From Bacteriovoracaceae bacterium UBA6144 (lineage in GTDB: Bacteria; Bdellovibrionota; Bacteriovoracia; Bacteriovoracales; Bacteriovoracaceae), in assembly GCA_002435705.1 (NCBI GenBank), contig DIVA01000059.1:62001-126000 (forward strand): a DNA stretch of 64,000 nucleotides, written 5' to 3'. Below, one piece after another: positions 7,518 to 16,065 of the stretch. The stretch's first letter is position 1. Each line of letters begins with the position of its first letter. The notes under the pieces were generated by a model, which was not told where the DNA came from, searched no databases, and worked only from the letters and a program-made list of their open reading frames with translations. Both the position numbers and the translations under genes were made by a program.

Positions 7518-9062
7518 TTATTCCCACTCAATTGTGCCAGGAGGTTTGGGAGTTAAGTCATAGACAACACGTGTAACCCCTTTAACTTCATTACAAATAC
7601 GAACAGAAATCTTCTCAAGCACTCTCCAGGGCATCTCTGTCACGGTGGCCGTCATTCCGTCTTGAGAATTCACCATCCGCAGGGCAATCACTTCCTCGTA
7701 CACGCGCCCGTCGCCCTTCACTCCCACCGTTTTTACGGGAAGTAGTACCGTAAAGGCCTGCCAAGTGGATTGATAGAGCTGGGAGAGCTTGAGTTCTTCG
7801 AAGAGAATTTGATCCGATTGTTGAACTTTCTGTACACTTACTTCGTCCACCTTCCCCAGCACTCTTACCCCGATCCCAGGCCCTGGGAATGGATGACGCC
7901 AGACCCAGTCACGCAAGAGTCCTAGCTCCTCACCCATCGCGCGAACCTCATCTTTAAACAGAAAGCGCAGTGGCTCCAAAAGTTGAAGCTTCATTCTCTC
8001 AGGCAGCCCGCCCACATTATGATGACTCTTAATAGTAGAAGATTTCCCACCCTTCTTATGAGGCGAGAGTGATTCGATCACATCAGGGTAAAGGGTCCCT
8101 TGAAGGAGATAGTCAAAATGAATGTCATGATCTTGGGCATAACTCTTCACTTTTTCCTCAAACACTTCAATGAATGTGCGACCTATGATTTTTCGTTTCT
8201 CTTCGGGATCAGCCACACCTGAAAGACTTGAAAGAAAAATATTTTTTGCATCGATGATTTCAATCTTGAGTGGTGTTTTTTCTTTGAGAAGCTTGATGTG
8301 ATGAAGATCCTGCGGGCGCAAAAGTCCGTTATCGACAAAAAAACAATAGAGGTCTGGCCCTAACACTTGATGAGATAACATCGCAGCCACTAAAGAATCC
8401 ACGCCACCCGAAAAAGCACAAAGGACTTTTTTACCACGGGCGCGACTTACGACATCCAAACAGGATTTAATCATCGCATCACCATTCCAGTCGCTCTTAA
8501 GCTTAGCTATCTTCACGAGGAAGTGGCGGAGGATATCAGGGCCATGAATGGTGTGCTGAACTTCCGGGTGAAACTGCAAACCAAAAATGGGCTTTGCCTC
8601 ATGTACAATCGCCGCGCACAGACCATTTTCAGATTCCAGTACTTTTATAAATCCAGCAGGAAGCTTGGAGACGTGATCGCTGTGGCTCATCCACACATCA
8701 TGCGTTGAAGGACACCCTTCAATACTAAAATCATTCAGAGCGTGGACTTTCGCTGGGCCATACTCACCCACCACTCCTTTCTCCACCACTCCACCAAAGA
8801 ATTGCCCGAGTATCTGCATCCCGTAGCACACACCAAGGATAGGAAGGGATTCATTTTTAAAAAAGAGACTATAATCAGTTTGATCCTCAAACACACTTTG
8901 TGGCCCGCCTGAAAGAACAAGTGCAGAAGGCTTGAGTTTTTTATTAAATCTTTCTACCGCATCATCAAGGGTGATGATCTCACTGGCGTAACCCAGCTCG
9001 CGCATTTTACGGGTAATAAGCTGTGTGTACTGTGAACCAAAATCAACAATCCAAATTGACAT
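7518..9062 (-). CDS. guaA: GMP synthase (glutamine-hydrolysing)
   Basis: Converts XMP to GMP with glutamine and ATP, the last step of guanine nucleotide synthesis. The N-terminal amidotransferase domain has C79 in LGVCYGMQ and the FHPEVQH histidine/glutamate. The ATP-pyrophosphatase domain has the P-loop CAFSGGVDSLVAA. The C-terminal dimerisation domain ends DLTPKPPGTIEWE, the almost invariant GuaA tail. The 514-residue length is normal. It lies 9 bases after guaB, forming a guaBA operon. Confidence 0.97.
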   Translation of the reverse strand: MSIWIVDFGSQYTQLITRKMRELGYASEIITLDDAVERFNKKLKPSALVLSGGPQSVFEDQTDYSLFFKNESLPILGVCYGMQILGQFFGGVVEKGVVGEYGPAKVHALNDFSIEGCPSTHDVWMSHSDHVSKLPAGFIKVLESENGLCAAIVHEAKPIFGLQFHPEVQHTIHGPDILRHFLVKIAKLKSDWNGDAMIKSCLDVVSRARGKKVLCAFSGGVDSLVAAMLSHQVLGPDLYCFFVDNGLLRPQDLHHIKLLKEKTPLKIEIIDAKNIFLSSLSGVADPEEKRKIIGRTFIEVFEEKVKSYAQDHDIHFDYLLQGTLYPDVIESLSPHKKGGKSSTIKSHHNVGGLPERMKLQLLEPLRFLFKDEVRAMGEELGLLRDWVWRHPFPGPGIGVRVLGKVDEVSVQKVQQSDQILFEELKLSQLYQSTWQAFTVLLPVKTVGVKGDGRVYEEVIALRMVNSQDGMTATVTEMPWRVLEKISVRICNEVKGVTRVVYDLTPKPPGTIEWE

Positions 9063-9071
9063 AGATATCCT

Positions 9072-10532
9072 CTAGCTTGGGCGATAGTTAGGAGCTTCTT
9101 TGGTGATGGTAACATCATGGGGATGACTCTCTTTTAGGGAGGCACCTGTGATGCGGATAAAACGTGCTTTCTCACGCAGCTCTTTCATATCTCCCGCACC
9201 GACATAACCCATTCCTGAACGAATGCCACCTGCTAGCTGAAAAAGGTTTTGCGCCAATGGACCACGATAAGGGACCTGTCCCTCAATTCCTTCTGGAACG
9301 AGTTTACCCATTTCCTCAACCGCACCTTGACCGTAGCGATCTTTCGAGCCCTTCATCATCGCTCCAAGAGAGCCCATGCCTCGATACATTTTATAGGCGC
9401 GACCTTGATAGAGGACCATTTCACCCGGGGCCTCATCCGTTCCCGCAAAGAGAGAACCGATCATCACCACTCCTGCCCCACTGGCCAAGGCTTTTACGAT
9501 ATCCCCAGAGAACTTTATGCCTCCATCAGCAATAAAAGGAATGCCGGCTTTTTCACAAACTCCTCTACAATCAAGGAGCGCTTGCATTTGCGGAACACCG
9601 ATACCGGCGATCACACGCGTAGTACAGATCGAGCCAGGACCTATTCCCACTTTGATTCCATCCACGCCCGCAGCGATGAGATCTTCACAGGCCTTGGCCG
9701 TGGCCACATTTCCTGCAACCACATCGACGTTTTGGGAGAGAGCCTTCACGGCCTTAACCATCTCGATGACTCCCTTGGAGTGACCATGGGCCGTATCAAT
9801 CACGATCGCATCCACGTTGGCCTTAATGAGATGCTGAGCACGCTGAAGCTCCTTAGGACCTACACCAATCGCAGCCGCTACTCGTAAGCGCCCTAGAGCA
9901 TCTTTATTGGAATAAGGATGCTGAATTGTTTTCTCAATATCACTGATCGTAATCAGGCCACGCAGACGATTTTCAGAATCCACTACGGGGAGTTTTTCGA
10001 TGCGGTGTTGCTGGAGCAGTTTTTTTGCTGCTTCAAACCCAGTTCCTTCCAAAGTGGTAATGATGTTCTTCGACATCACATCTTTTACTTTCAAAGAAGA
10101 ATCTGATTGAAATCGAAGATCGCGGTTGGTGATCATGCCGAGCAACTTCCTGCTCGCATCCACAACCGGAAAGCCCGAGATCTTATGTTTTTTTATCATC
10201 TCGAAGATAGAAGCTAGCGTCTGATCTGGACTTGCCGTGAATGGATCGAGAACCATACCTGATTCATACTTTTTCACTTTCATCACTTCCAAAGCTTGAT
10301 CCTCTGGATTTAAATTTTTATGGATGACCCCTAATCCACCTTCTTGTGCCATGACGATGGCCGTGCGGGACTCAGTCACGGTATCCATAGCGGATGAGAC
10401 AATGGGGAGATTCACAGTGATGTTACGGGAGAAGCGAGATTTTAGATCGACATCAGAAGGAAGAACCTCTGAGTATCCAGGAATGAGCAGAACATCGTCG
10501 TATGTGAGAGCTTCGGTTTCAGAATAAAACAT
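9072..10532 (-). CDS. guaB: IMP dehydrogenase
   Basis: NAD-dependent oxidation of IMP to XMP, the committed step of GMP synthesis. The TIM barrel is interrupted by two CBS domains (residues about 90-205). The catalytic loop GPGSICTTRVIAG carries the nucleophilic Cys, and the flap YRGMGSLGAM is present. The length of 486 aa matches bacterial GuaB. The ATG at 10532 has an AAAGG ribosome site that lies inside a hairpin (see 10535-10559). It is first in the guaBA operon. Confidence 0.97.
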   Translation of the reverse strand: MFYSETEALTYDDVLLIPGYSEVLPSDVDLKSRFSRNITVNLPIVSSAMDTVTESRTAIVMAQEGGLGVIHKNLNPEDQALEVMKVKKYESGMVLDPFTASPDQTLASIFEMIKKHKISGFPVVDASRKLLGMITNRDLRFQSDSSLKVKDVMSKNIITTLEGTGFEAAKKLLQQHRIEKLPVVDSENRLRGLITISDIEKTIQHPYSNKDALGRLRVAAAIGVGPKELQRAQHLIKANVDAIVIDTAHGHSKGVIEMVKAVKALSQNVDVVAGNVATAKACEDLIAAGVDGIKVGIGPGSICTTRVIAGIGVPQMQALLDCRGVCEKAGIPFIADGGIKFSGDIVKALASGAGVVMIGSLFAGTDEAPGEMVLYQGRAYKMYRGMGSLGAMMKGSKDRYGQGAVEEMGKLVPEGIEGQVPYRGPLAQNLFQLAGGIRSGMGYVGAGDMKELREKARFIRITGASLKESHPHDVTITKEAPNYRPS

Positions 10533-10534
10533 AG

Positions 10535-10559
10535 TGCATACCTTTAGAGAGGATATGCA
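10535..10559 (-). promoter_or_regulatory. Hairpin enclosing the guaB ribosome binding site
   Basis: TGCATA and TATGCA (10535-10540, 10554-10559) plus CC/GG (41-42, 51-52) form an 8-bp stem with a single bulged base and an 8-base loop. It sits immediately before the guaB ATG, and the AAAGG ribosome site lies in its loop and right arm on the minus strand. It could tune guaB translation or be incidental. Confidence 0.4.
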
Positions 10560-10601
10560 TAGAAGTTATGAACTCATGAGCGAAATTTAGCAAGGAAAAG
10601 A

Positions 10602-11264
10602 CTAGATTCTGAGCACGTAACCCAGATTCTTGAGAGTTTTTACATGGTTTGAGAAGGGTTTAAGTTTACGCCGCAGGTTGGAGAAGTGAGTATCGAGGTT
10701 ATTCACCTCCACATGGACATCCTTCCACAACATCATGATCAGATCATCTTTATGGATCACCCGATTGGGATTTTGCGCTAAAACTAAAAGGAGCTGATAT
10801 TCTTTAGGGGTCAACTTAACCGGTTGACCACTCATCAGAACCTGGTGGGCATCCAAGTCAATGACGACATCTTTAAACTGGATCGTCTTGTTGAGCTGTA
10901 AATTCTTTTTCGTAAGTAAAACGCGATTTCGCACACGTGCAACGAGTTCCTCAATTTCAACCGGCTTGGTGATGAAATCATCCGCACCCATTTCCAAGCC
11001 CTTAAGTTTCGAAACCAAAGTTCCATCACCTGTTAAAAACAGGATTGGCACCTGACTCTTCACTCGTCTAATCTCTTCGTAGATCTGAAAGCCACTTTTG
11101 TCTGGGATATGAAGATCAAGTAAGACGGCATCAGTATGATTGAGCTTAATAAAATCGACGGCTTTATCTGGATCACTGAACGTTTCACACAACAAATGAT
11201 CTTCCAGAGCCGTCTTGTACGTCTCTAAAACATCTTTATTGTCATCAATGATGGTCACGTGCAT
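10602..11264 (-). CDS. OmpR/PhoB-type response regulator
   Basis: Two-component DNA-binding regulator, 220 aa. The receiver domain has the acid pair in TIIDDNKDV, the phospho-acceptor Asp in AVLLDLHIPDKSG, and the KPVEI lysine. The C-terminal winged helix is typical (PVKLTPKEYQLLLVLAQNPN and HFSNLRRKLKPF). I chose the ATG at 11264 because GAGGAG lies 8 bases upstream; an in-frame ATG at 11291 would add nine residues outside the receiver fold. No histidine kinase is adjacent, so it is an orphan here. Confidence 0.88.
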   Translation of the reverse strand: MHVTIIDDNKDVLETYKTALEDHLLCETFSDPDKAVDFIKLNHTDAVLLDLHIPDKSGFQIYEEIRRVKSQVPILFLTGDGTLVSKLKGLEMGADDFITKPVEIEELVARVRNRVLLTKKNLQLNKTIQFKDVVIDLDAHQVLMSGQPVKLTPKEYQLLLVLAQNPNRVIHKDDLIMMLWKDVHVEVNNLDTHFSNLRRKLKPFSNHVKTLKNLGYVLRI

Positions 11265-11424
11265 ATCACGGGCTCCTCGTTCAGGGCTCATTCTATACAA
11301 GTTTACTCTAGACCGTTAACTCAAGTTATCTTTAGAAAAGAAGAATTTAATGCAATCCAATAAACCTTAGAATTCATTGGCTTTAGGCTGCAATCTTTAG
11401 AAGTTTTCTTTTATAGGCCTCTGA

Positions 11425-12456
11425 TTAGTAGCTTTTCAAATCGTCAATTAATCGTTGCACTTCAGGGGTATGCTTGTGCTGCTGGCCCTGGTGATACTGA
11501 TAAGACTTAAGGAATTCCGAAAGGTTAGCTTCTCCTTTCACTGAATCTAGCGACTTAGTACTTACTGAGGCCATTCCTCTTGCAGGAACAACCTTCACAG
11601 ACGGCTGCGCCTTTAAAGGAGCCACTCCAATCACTCGCACTCTGGCTCCCTGAGACTGAGGCTGAGCTTTTTGTCTTTGGATTTTCTTCAGGTAGTACTT
11701 TTGGGCGGTATCAACTGAGGCGATATTTCTTTCTACAAAACTCGATTTGATATGTTTCACGCTCGGTTTTGGGGCTTCAGACTCACCGATTGAGGCAATC
11801 TCACGTCCAATATCCGCTTTCTTTTGAGCTGAAGCAACACTCGTATCAAGTGCTTCTACGCCTGGAAATATTTTTAGTGTGTTAGTGAGAGAAGAAAAAC
11901 CAAGTTGAGTTGGGGAGCGCGGATAGCCTTGGTCATAATCTTCGTGAGCCGTAGTGAAGTGCCCAGCCAAAATACCATAACGCAGTTCTGGCTTTTTTGG
12001 GCTTGCAGCGTTCACTTCACCAGAGATCACAGTCAACTGAGTTTTTTTCGAATCAGTTGAATACGTTGCGACGAATTCACCTTTAAACGACTGCATAAGC
12101 ATGTTGGCCGTTGAGAGAGTGAATGACTTTGAAAAGGCTGTCGCCTGTGACCAAATACTCCCAGAAAGAAGTGTGGCCTCATGCTGATTAAGAATGAAGC
12201 TTGATCCACCGGCAAGATGAAAGCGTCTCTCGTTGAAATCTCCCAGAGTCACCTGAGCCTGATCAGACACAATAATTTGAGCCGACTGGTGAACATCCAT
12301 ACCTTCTTTCAAAGTAATGGTACGACCATCATGAGTCATGAATGCCATGCCTTTAACTTTGTGAATTTTACCGACGAGTCTCGCGTGAGCCCCGAGCGAT
12401 GAAATCAACAATAAGAGAAAGAAGCTACTTTTTATTTTTGTGATTGATGTCTTCAT
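11425..12456 (-). CDS. FecR-domain secreted protein
   Basis: A 343-residue exported protein with a signal peptide (SSFFLLLLISSLGAHA, cleavage near residue 25). Residues about 30-155 look like a FecR domain: VGKIHKVKGMAF, LKEGMDVHQSAQIIVSD, GSSFILN and an AEV-like VISGEVNA. Such domains serve as periplasmic beta-helical sensors or scaffolds. The C-terminal half is low-complexity, rich in Lys, Ala and Gln, and probably disordered. Its start overlaps the upstream TPR protein by 32 bases, so the two are co-expressed. Confidence 0.75.
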   Translation of the reverse strand: MKTSITKIKSSFFLLLLISSLGAHARLVGKIHKVKGMAFMTHDGRTITLKEGMDVHQSAQIIVSDQAQVTLGDFNERRFHLAGGSSFILNQHEATLLSGSIWSQATAFSKSFTLSTANMLMQSFKGEFVATYSTDSKKTQLTVISGEVNAASPKKPELRYGILAGHFTTAHEDYDQGYPRSPTQLGFSSLTNTLKIFPGVEALDTSVASAQKKADIGREIASIGESEAPKPSVKHIKSSFVERNIASVDTAQKYYLKKIQRQKAQPQSQGARVRVIGVAPLKAQPSVKVVPARGMASVSTKSLDSVKGEANLSEFLKSYQYHQGQQHKHTPEVQRLIDDLKSY

Positions 12457-13129
12457 AGTATTTACTCAATATTTTCCATTCTTCGGTATTACGATATTTA
12501 GTTCTAAATTCTTCTACGGTACTTGCAAATTTTCTGTGATTTCCGGAATTGTACTCAGACATGGCCATCCAGAGCTTTGCTCCACGATAAAAATTTGATT
12601 TGGGATACTTACTGACTAGGCTTGAGAAATGCTTGATGGCGTGCGAATGCTTTTTCGCTTCGTAGGAAGCAATCCCCGCTCCAAAGTATGTTTTATCGTC
12701 TATGATTTTATGCTCTGGGAAACGTTTCAGTAGTTCGTTATAAAATTGAGCTGATTTTTCATACTTCTTAAAATGCAACTCTTTCTCAGCCACTCCCAGA
12801 AGTTTTTCTGGTGACCACTGATAGATTTCATACTGAACGAGATCGTTTGCATCTTTCTCGGACACGCTCGCAATCGACCTTTCAGGCTTTTGATTGGCAC
12901 GGGCCATGAGTGCATTCTTTTCTACTTCCAACTCGGCAACTTTGTGCTCAAGAACACCGACCTTGGCTTTCAATTGACCATTCTCTTGCGCAAGTTTTAG
13001 AGATGTTGATTCAAGCTTCCAAGTCTGAGCTATCTTTTCTGATAATGACCAGTCAACACGACCCCAGTTCCAAGCGACAACCACCCAAGTGGTAGAAAGA
13101 ATAAGCCACGTAAAAAAAGTTTTCGACAT
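12425..13129 (-). CDS. Membrane-anchored coiled-coil/TPR protein (YbgF-like)
   Basis: A 234-residue protein with one N-terminal membrane segment (FFTWLILSTTWVVVAW). A coiled coil follows (residues about 35-80, with LKAKVGVLEHKVAELEVEK), then TPR-like repeats (KSAQFYNELLKRFPEHK, HAIKHFSSLVSKYPKSN, and a third weaker unit). The order of coiled coil then TPR with PEH/PKS turns resembles CpoB/YbgF of the Tol-Pal system, but there is no tol-pal neighbour, so this is only a structural likeness. Its 3-prime end overlaps the FecR-like gene. Confidence 0.72.
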   Translation of the reverse strand: MSKTFFTWLILSTTWVVVAWNWGRVDWSLSEKIAQTWKLESTSLKLAQENGQLKAKVGVLEHKVAELEVEKNALMARANQKPERSIASVSEKDANDLVQYEIYQWSPEKLLGVAEKELHFKKYEKSAQFYNELLKRFPEHKIIDDKTYFGAGIASYEAKKHSHAIKHFSSLVSKYPKSNFYRGAKLWMAMSEYNSGNHRKFASTVEEFRTKYRNTEEWKILSKYYEDINHKNKK

Positions 13130-13190
13130 AGTTCAGGTCCCTTAAAAGTTGGACTTCGTTGATCTCCTATCGGCTTAAGGGGGTTAAAAC

Positions 13191-13219
13191 TTGAGCCATT
13201 TTTTACTCAAGAATATAGG
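13191..13219 (+). promoter_or_regulatory. Candidate sigma-70 promoter with inverted repeat
   Basis: TTGAGC (13191-13196) and TATAGG (13214-13219) are separated by 17 bases; each matches consensus at 4 of 6 positions. An inverted repeat CTTGAG/CTCAAG (13190-13195, 13206-13211) overlaps the -35 box and spacer and could be an operator. It lies 37 bases before the plus-strand gene at 13256. Confidence 0.4.
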
Positions 13220-13255
13220 AGAAAGGGTCGATAAAGATTCCAAGGGGAACCTATT

Positions 13256-13684
13256 ATGAAATCAGTTATTTATGTCCTTCTACTCATAACTCTTAGCTTT
13301 TCTACTGCCATCGCACGCGGTCCTGCCGTTGAGGATTTCGTCGGGATTGAGATTGAACAGCCAGACCTGACCCCCACAGGGACTCATGCTTTATTTAATT
13401 TCGAGCAAGAGCTGACAGAAGTAAAAGCAGAGCAAGCTCCCACGCAAGCTGTGATCTCTAAGACAGACTTAAAAGCAGCCTCACCCACGAGTGAGTCAAG
13501 CCCCTGGGCCCAGTGGTTTGGTATTGTTGTCATCCTCGCTCTTCCGGTCGTCACTTGGTCACTTACAATGAGACATCTTAATAAGCGCACAGAAGAAGTA
13601 TTGCCGGATAACGTGGCGATCTTTCCTGTTAAGCCCAAAGAGAAAGTTGCGGCCAGCAACGATGATATTAAGAAAGCCAGCTAA
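13256..13684 (+). CDS. Hypothetical membrane protein
   Basis: A 142-residue protein with a signal peptide (MKSVIYVLLLITLSFSTAIA), a short polar region of about 60 residues, a transmembrane segment near residues 83-103 (WFGIVVILALPVVTWSLTM), and a charged tail. The predicted topology is a periplasmic N-terminal segment and a short cytoplasmic tail. AAGGGG precedes the ATG. No family is recognised. It is divergent from the FecR/TPR pair and may belong to the same envelope function. Confidence 0.68.
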   Translation: MKSVIYVLLLITLSFSTAIARGPAVEDFVGIEIEQPDLTPTGTHALFNFEQELTEVKAEQAPTQAVISKTDLKAASPTSESSPWAQWFGIVVILALPVVTWSLTMRHLNKRTEEVLPDNVAIFPVKPKEKVAASNDDIKKAS

Positions 13685-13686
13685 TT

Positions 13687-14322
13687 TTAGAGCTCTTTCC
13701 AAAGCCCAGACACTTGGTACTGCCAAACTGATTGGTTGCTATTGAAATTGACGAAGACCTCATTGGCTCCGTCCTTATTCAGATCCATGACATTGATAGC
13801 ATATCGTCGGCGCCAGTATTGATCCCGCTGAGCTTCATATTCGTGCCAGTAGAGTGGACCTTTCTGAAAAGTAAATTTATCGAGATTTGTTTTTGAGAAA
13901 GTTACAAAGTACAAACGAGCACTGGCTTCAAACCGCTGAGACTGAGTTTTACCTTCATAAAAGTGGATAAGTAGAGCTCGGACTTTCTCCGAAACATTGA
14001 TCAGCCGGAGGCGGTAAATCTTTGAGTCAACACCCGTTCCAGTCAGTGAGCCGGTAAATAAGAGTGATTTGTCGTGGGCATAGATCTCAAGCACGCTCAG
14101 TCCATCGACCATCTGAACCGCAACAGTTTCATTTTTGCCATCGCCATTGAGATCAAATTCATATCTGGGGGTACTGAATACCCATTTAGGGGGGGGCGGC
14201 TCTTTTTTTTGCTCTCGGGTTAATTCGCCAGTTACCAATTTTCGCCAAAAACGCTCATCCTGGGCCATTGCAGGATTCACAAAAAACATAATCATAGATA
14301 GGCTGAGGATGAAAAAGCGCAT
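13687..14322 (-). CDS. Secreted protein with VCBS/FG-GAP-like calcium motifs
   Basis: A 211-residue exported protein. I start it at the ATG at 14322, where MRFFILSLSMIMFFVNPAMA is a signal peptide; no strong ribosome site is visible. Two calcium-loop motifs, FDLNGDGKNE near residue 60 and MDLNKDGANEVFV near residue 187, are typical of VCBS/FG-GAP repeats. Such domains usually bind ligands outside the cell. Its end lies 2 bases from the convergent gene at 13684. Confidence 0.72.
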   Translation of the reverse strand: MRFFILSLSMIMFFVNPAMAQDERFWRKLVTGELTREQKKEPPPPKWVFSTPRYEFDLNGDGKNETVAVQMVDGLSVLEIYAHDKSLLFTGSLTGTGVDSKIYRLRLINVSEKVRALLIHFYEGKTQSQRFEASARLYFVTFSKTNLDKFTFQKGPLYWHEYEAQRDQYWRRRYAINVMDLNKDGANEVFVNFNSNQSVWQYQVSGLWKEL

Positions 14323-14352
14323 ATATTTATCATACTGCGCCAAGGAGACTTC

Positions 14353-15123
14353 ATGCAACTTTCTCTCGGATTTATCCGTTCGAACTCACAGATTCTCATC
14401 AAGCACCTGGATTGTGAGCAAAATAAACTCAGTGATATCTTGATCGACTCGACTGATCTTTCTGATCACAATCTTCAGGGACTATTTATCTCTGAGTCCG
14501 AGCATTTTGAGCAACTTTTAGGGATCCTTGAAAAAGAAAAGAAATTCTATCCCATCCTCGATGGTAAGGCTCAAGGCATCACCTACTCTCTGTTCGAAGA
14601 AATGCCAGCGTTTCAATTCAAACAGCTCGCTGAAAAAGTTATCTCTCAGTGGAAAAGCCACCATAACTTTCAGTCTCTCGAAGAACTTTTCAGTTTTACC
14701 AGTCATATGAGAGTCCTCTGGCACAAAGATCGCATCAGTTTTCTTGAGGAGCTGTGGTTCTATCTTAAAAATAATCTGGGGGCCATTGACCTGACACTCG
14801 TCTTTAATGACGTGATTCAAGCAGAAGCCAAAAATGAAGAGGGTCAAAAAGAACAAAAGCCCAAGCTCACCCAATCTCTTCTGACAGGAAATAAGAAAGC
14901 TAATTTCGTCACTGGTGGTGGCAAAGAGCAGCTCCTGATGGATCGCTATCTGGACAAGTGGAACGAGCAGTTTGAGGTCACTGAATGGGACTCCCATAAG
15001 GGCCGCTTCGTCGCCACAGTCATGATCGATAAAAGTCCTTTGATCATCATGGGACATCTGACTCAACTCGGTCAGTTTCAGCGCTCACTGCTGATGGGAT
15101 TATTTAAGGGAATACAGAGCTAA
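14353..15123 (+). CDS. Hypothetical cytoplasmic protein
   Basis: Unrecognised 256-residue protein without signal peptide or membrane segments. AAGGAG lies 6 bases before the ATG. The sequence looks like a soluble alpha/beta protein; the region around residue 180 contains LTGNKKANFVTGGGKE, which is Gly/Lys rich but not a canonical P-loop. It overlaps the convergent CAT-like gene by 20 bases at the 3-prime end. No function can be proposed. Confidence 0.7.
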   Translation: MQLSLGFIRSNSQILIKHLDCEQNKLSDILIDSTDLSDHNLQGLFISESEHFEQLLGILEKEKKFYPILDGKAQGITYSLFEEMPAFQFKQLAEKVISQWKSHHNFQSLEELFSFTSHMRVLWHKDRISFLEELWFYLKNNLGAIDLTLVFNDVIQAEAKNEEGQKEQKPKLTQSLLTGNKKANFVTGGGKEQLLMDRYLDKWNEQFEVTEWDSHKGRFVATVMIDKSPLIIMGHLTQLGQFQRSLLMGLFKGIQS

Positions 15124-15736
15124 AATCGCTCAAATTCTTTTTCATCTCAAGATCTAAAAGATGCAAGTGGTAGCCATCTACAAATCCATGGTGGGCCTGT
15201 ACGGAGAAGGGAAAACTAATCTCGGCTCCTACACTTTCAAAAGCACCAAAAGCAAAACTTGGGATATGCACTCGCTGAGGATCAAAAATAGGATGCTGAA
15301 TACTTGTAAACTTCATCCAAGGCAGAGTGGTAATAAAAATGTAATCAAGTTTCCCCTGCTCATCCACCAGAATTTTGGAAGCGGACTCAGACTCTTGCTT
15401 GGATTTCAAAGAGCGTTCAAGGAATAAACTCCACTGATGATCAAAACTAAAATTGGTGAAATTAAAATTTTTCTGAGGATTTAATACTGTGTAAGAAGGT
15501 GAAAGCGTCGAAACCTTGACCGGATTCCCCTCATGATCTAGCCTCCACATGAATGCCTCAATGTTCATCACCGAGCGACATAGATTATAGATGAGCCATT
15601 GAAAGCGGGAGATTCCGTGCCGATGGCACTCACCGCTAAAATCAGAAAGCTTCAACTCCCAGGTTAGATTTAAATAGGGAGAATGAAATTTCGAGAAAAA
15701 ATCAAAATACTTTTGCCGTTCACTTTCAAGCTTCAT
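15104..15736 (-). CDS. Chloramphenicol-acetyltransferase-fold acyltransferase
   Basis: A 210-residue protein with the CAT-family architecture: NFNFTNFSFDHQWSLF in the middle, TLPWMKFTSIQHP near residue 145, and the catalytic signature AHHGFVDGYHLH near residue 187, which matches the HHxxxDG motif of CAT and acyl-CoA-dependent acyltransferases. The catalytic His is therefore present. Its ATG overlaps the HIT-gene stop by 4 bases. The chromosomal operon context argues for an acyl transfer to a cellular substrate; chloramphenicol resistance cannot be inferred. Confidence 0.8.
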   Translation of the reverse strand: MKLESERQKYFDFFSKFHSPYLNLTWELKLSDFSGECHRHGISRFQWLIYNLCRSVMNIEAFMWRLDHEGNPVKVSTLSPSYTVLNPQKNFNFTNFSFDHQWSLFLERSLKSKQESESASKILVDEQGKLDYIFITTLPWMKFTSIQHPIFDPQRVHIPSFAFGAFESVGAEISFPFSVQAHHGFVDGYHLHLLDLEMKKNLSDFSSVFP

Positions 15737-16065
15737 GCACCAAAGCCTTTAAGCTTCTCTCCCCCGAGGAGATGGAAGTGAGCATGAAAGACTGTCTGGC
15801 CAGCATCTGCGCCCGTATTAGTAACAATTCGAAATCCTGTTTTTTCTAAATCCGTCGTCGCCACGTAGGTCTTGATCGCAGTGAACACTTGACCGACGTG
15901 AATGGTAGAAAGTCCATTCACATTCGTCGTATGCTTCTTATGAATGAAGAGGATGTGAGTTTTGGCCATCGGAGAAATGTCATGAAAAGCAAATACATTA
16001 TCATCCTCATACACTTTTTTTGAAGGAATATGACCTTGAAATATTTTACAAAATAAACAATCCAT
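15733..16065 (-). CDS. HIT-family nucleotide hydrolase/transferase
   Basis: A 110-residue HIT protein of the HINT type. The zinc-binding CLFCKIFQGHIPSK start and the catalytic histidine triad HAHFHLL near residue 95 are both visible. HINT proteins hydrolyse AMP-lysine and other adenosine phosphoramidates. Its start overlaps the murA stop by one base (TAATG) and its stop overlaps the CAT-fold gene, so murA, the HIT gene and the acyltransferase are translationally linked. Confidence 0.92.
   Translation of the reverse strand: MDCLFCKIFQGHIPSKKVYEDDNVFAFHDISPMAKTHILFIHKKHTTNVNGLSTIHVGQVFTAIKTYVATTDLEKTGFRIVTNTGADAGQTVFHAHFHLLGGEKLKGFGA

Noticed and set aside
9249..9887. Open frame of 212 codons on the plus strand inside guaB
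   Set aside because: It is antisense to a strongly conserved gene, has no ribosome site and encodes no recognisable protein.
14518..15066. Open frame of 182 codons on the minus strand opposite the hypothetical gene at 14353
   Set aside because: The plus-strand gene has a good AAGGAG ribosome site and the better composition; the minus frame is a shadow.
15104..15736. Antibiotic resistance call for the CAT-fold gene
   Set aside because: The fold and HHxxxDG motif are shared with many acyltransferases, and the operon context is cell-wall housekeeping.
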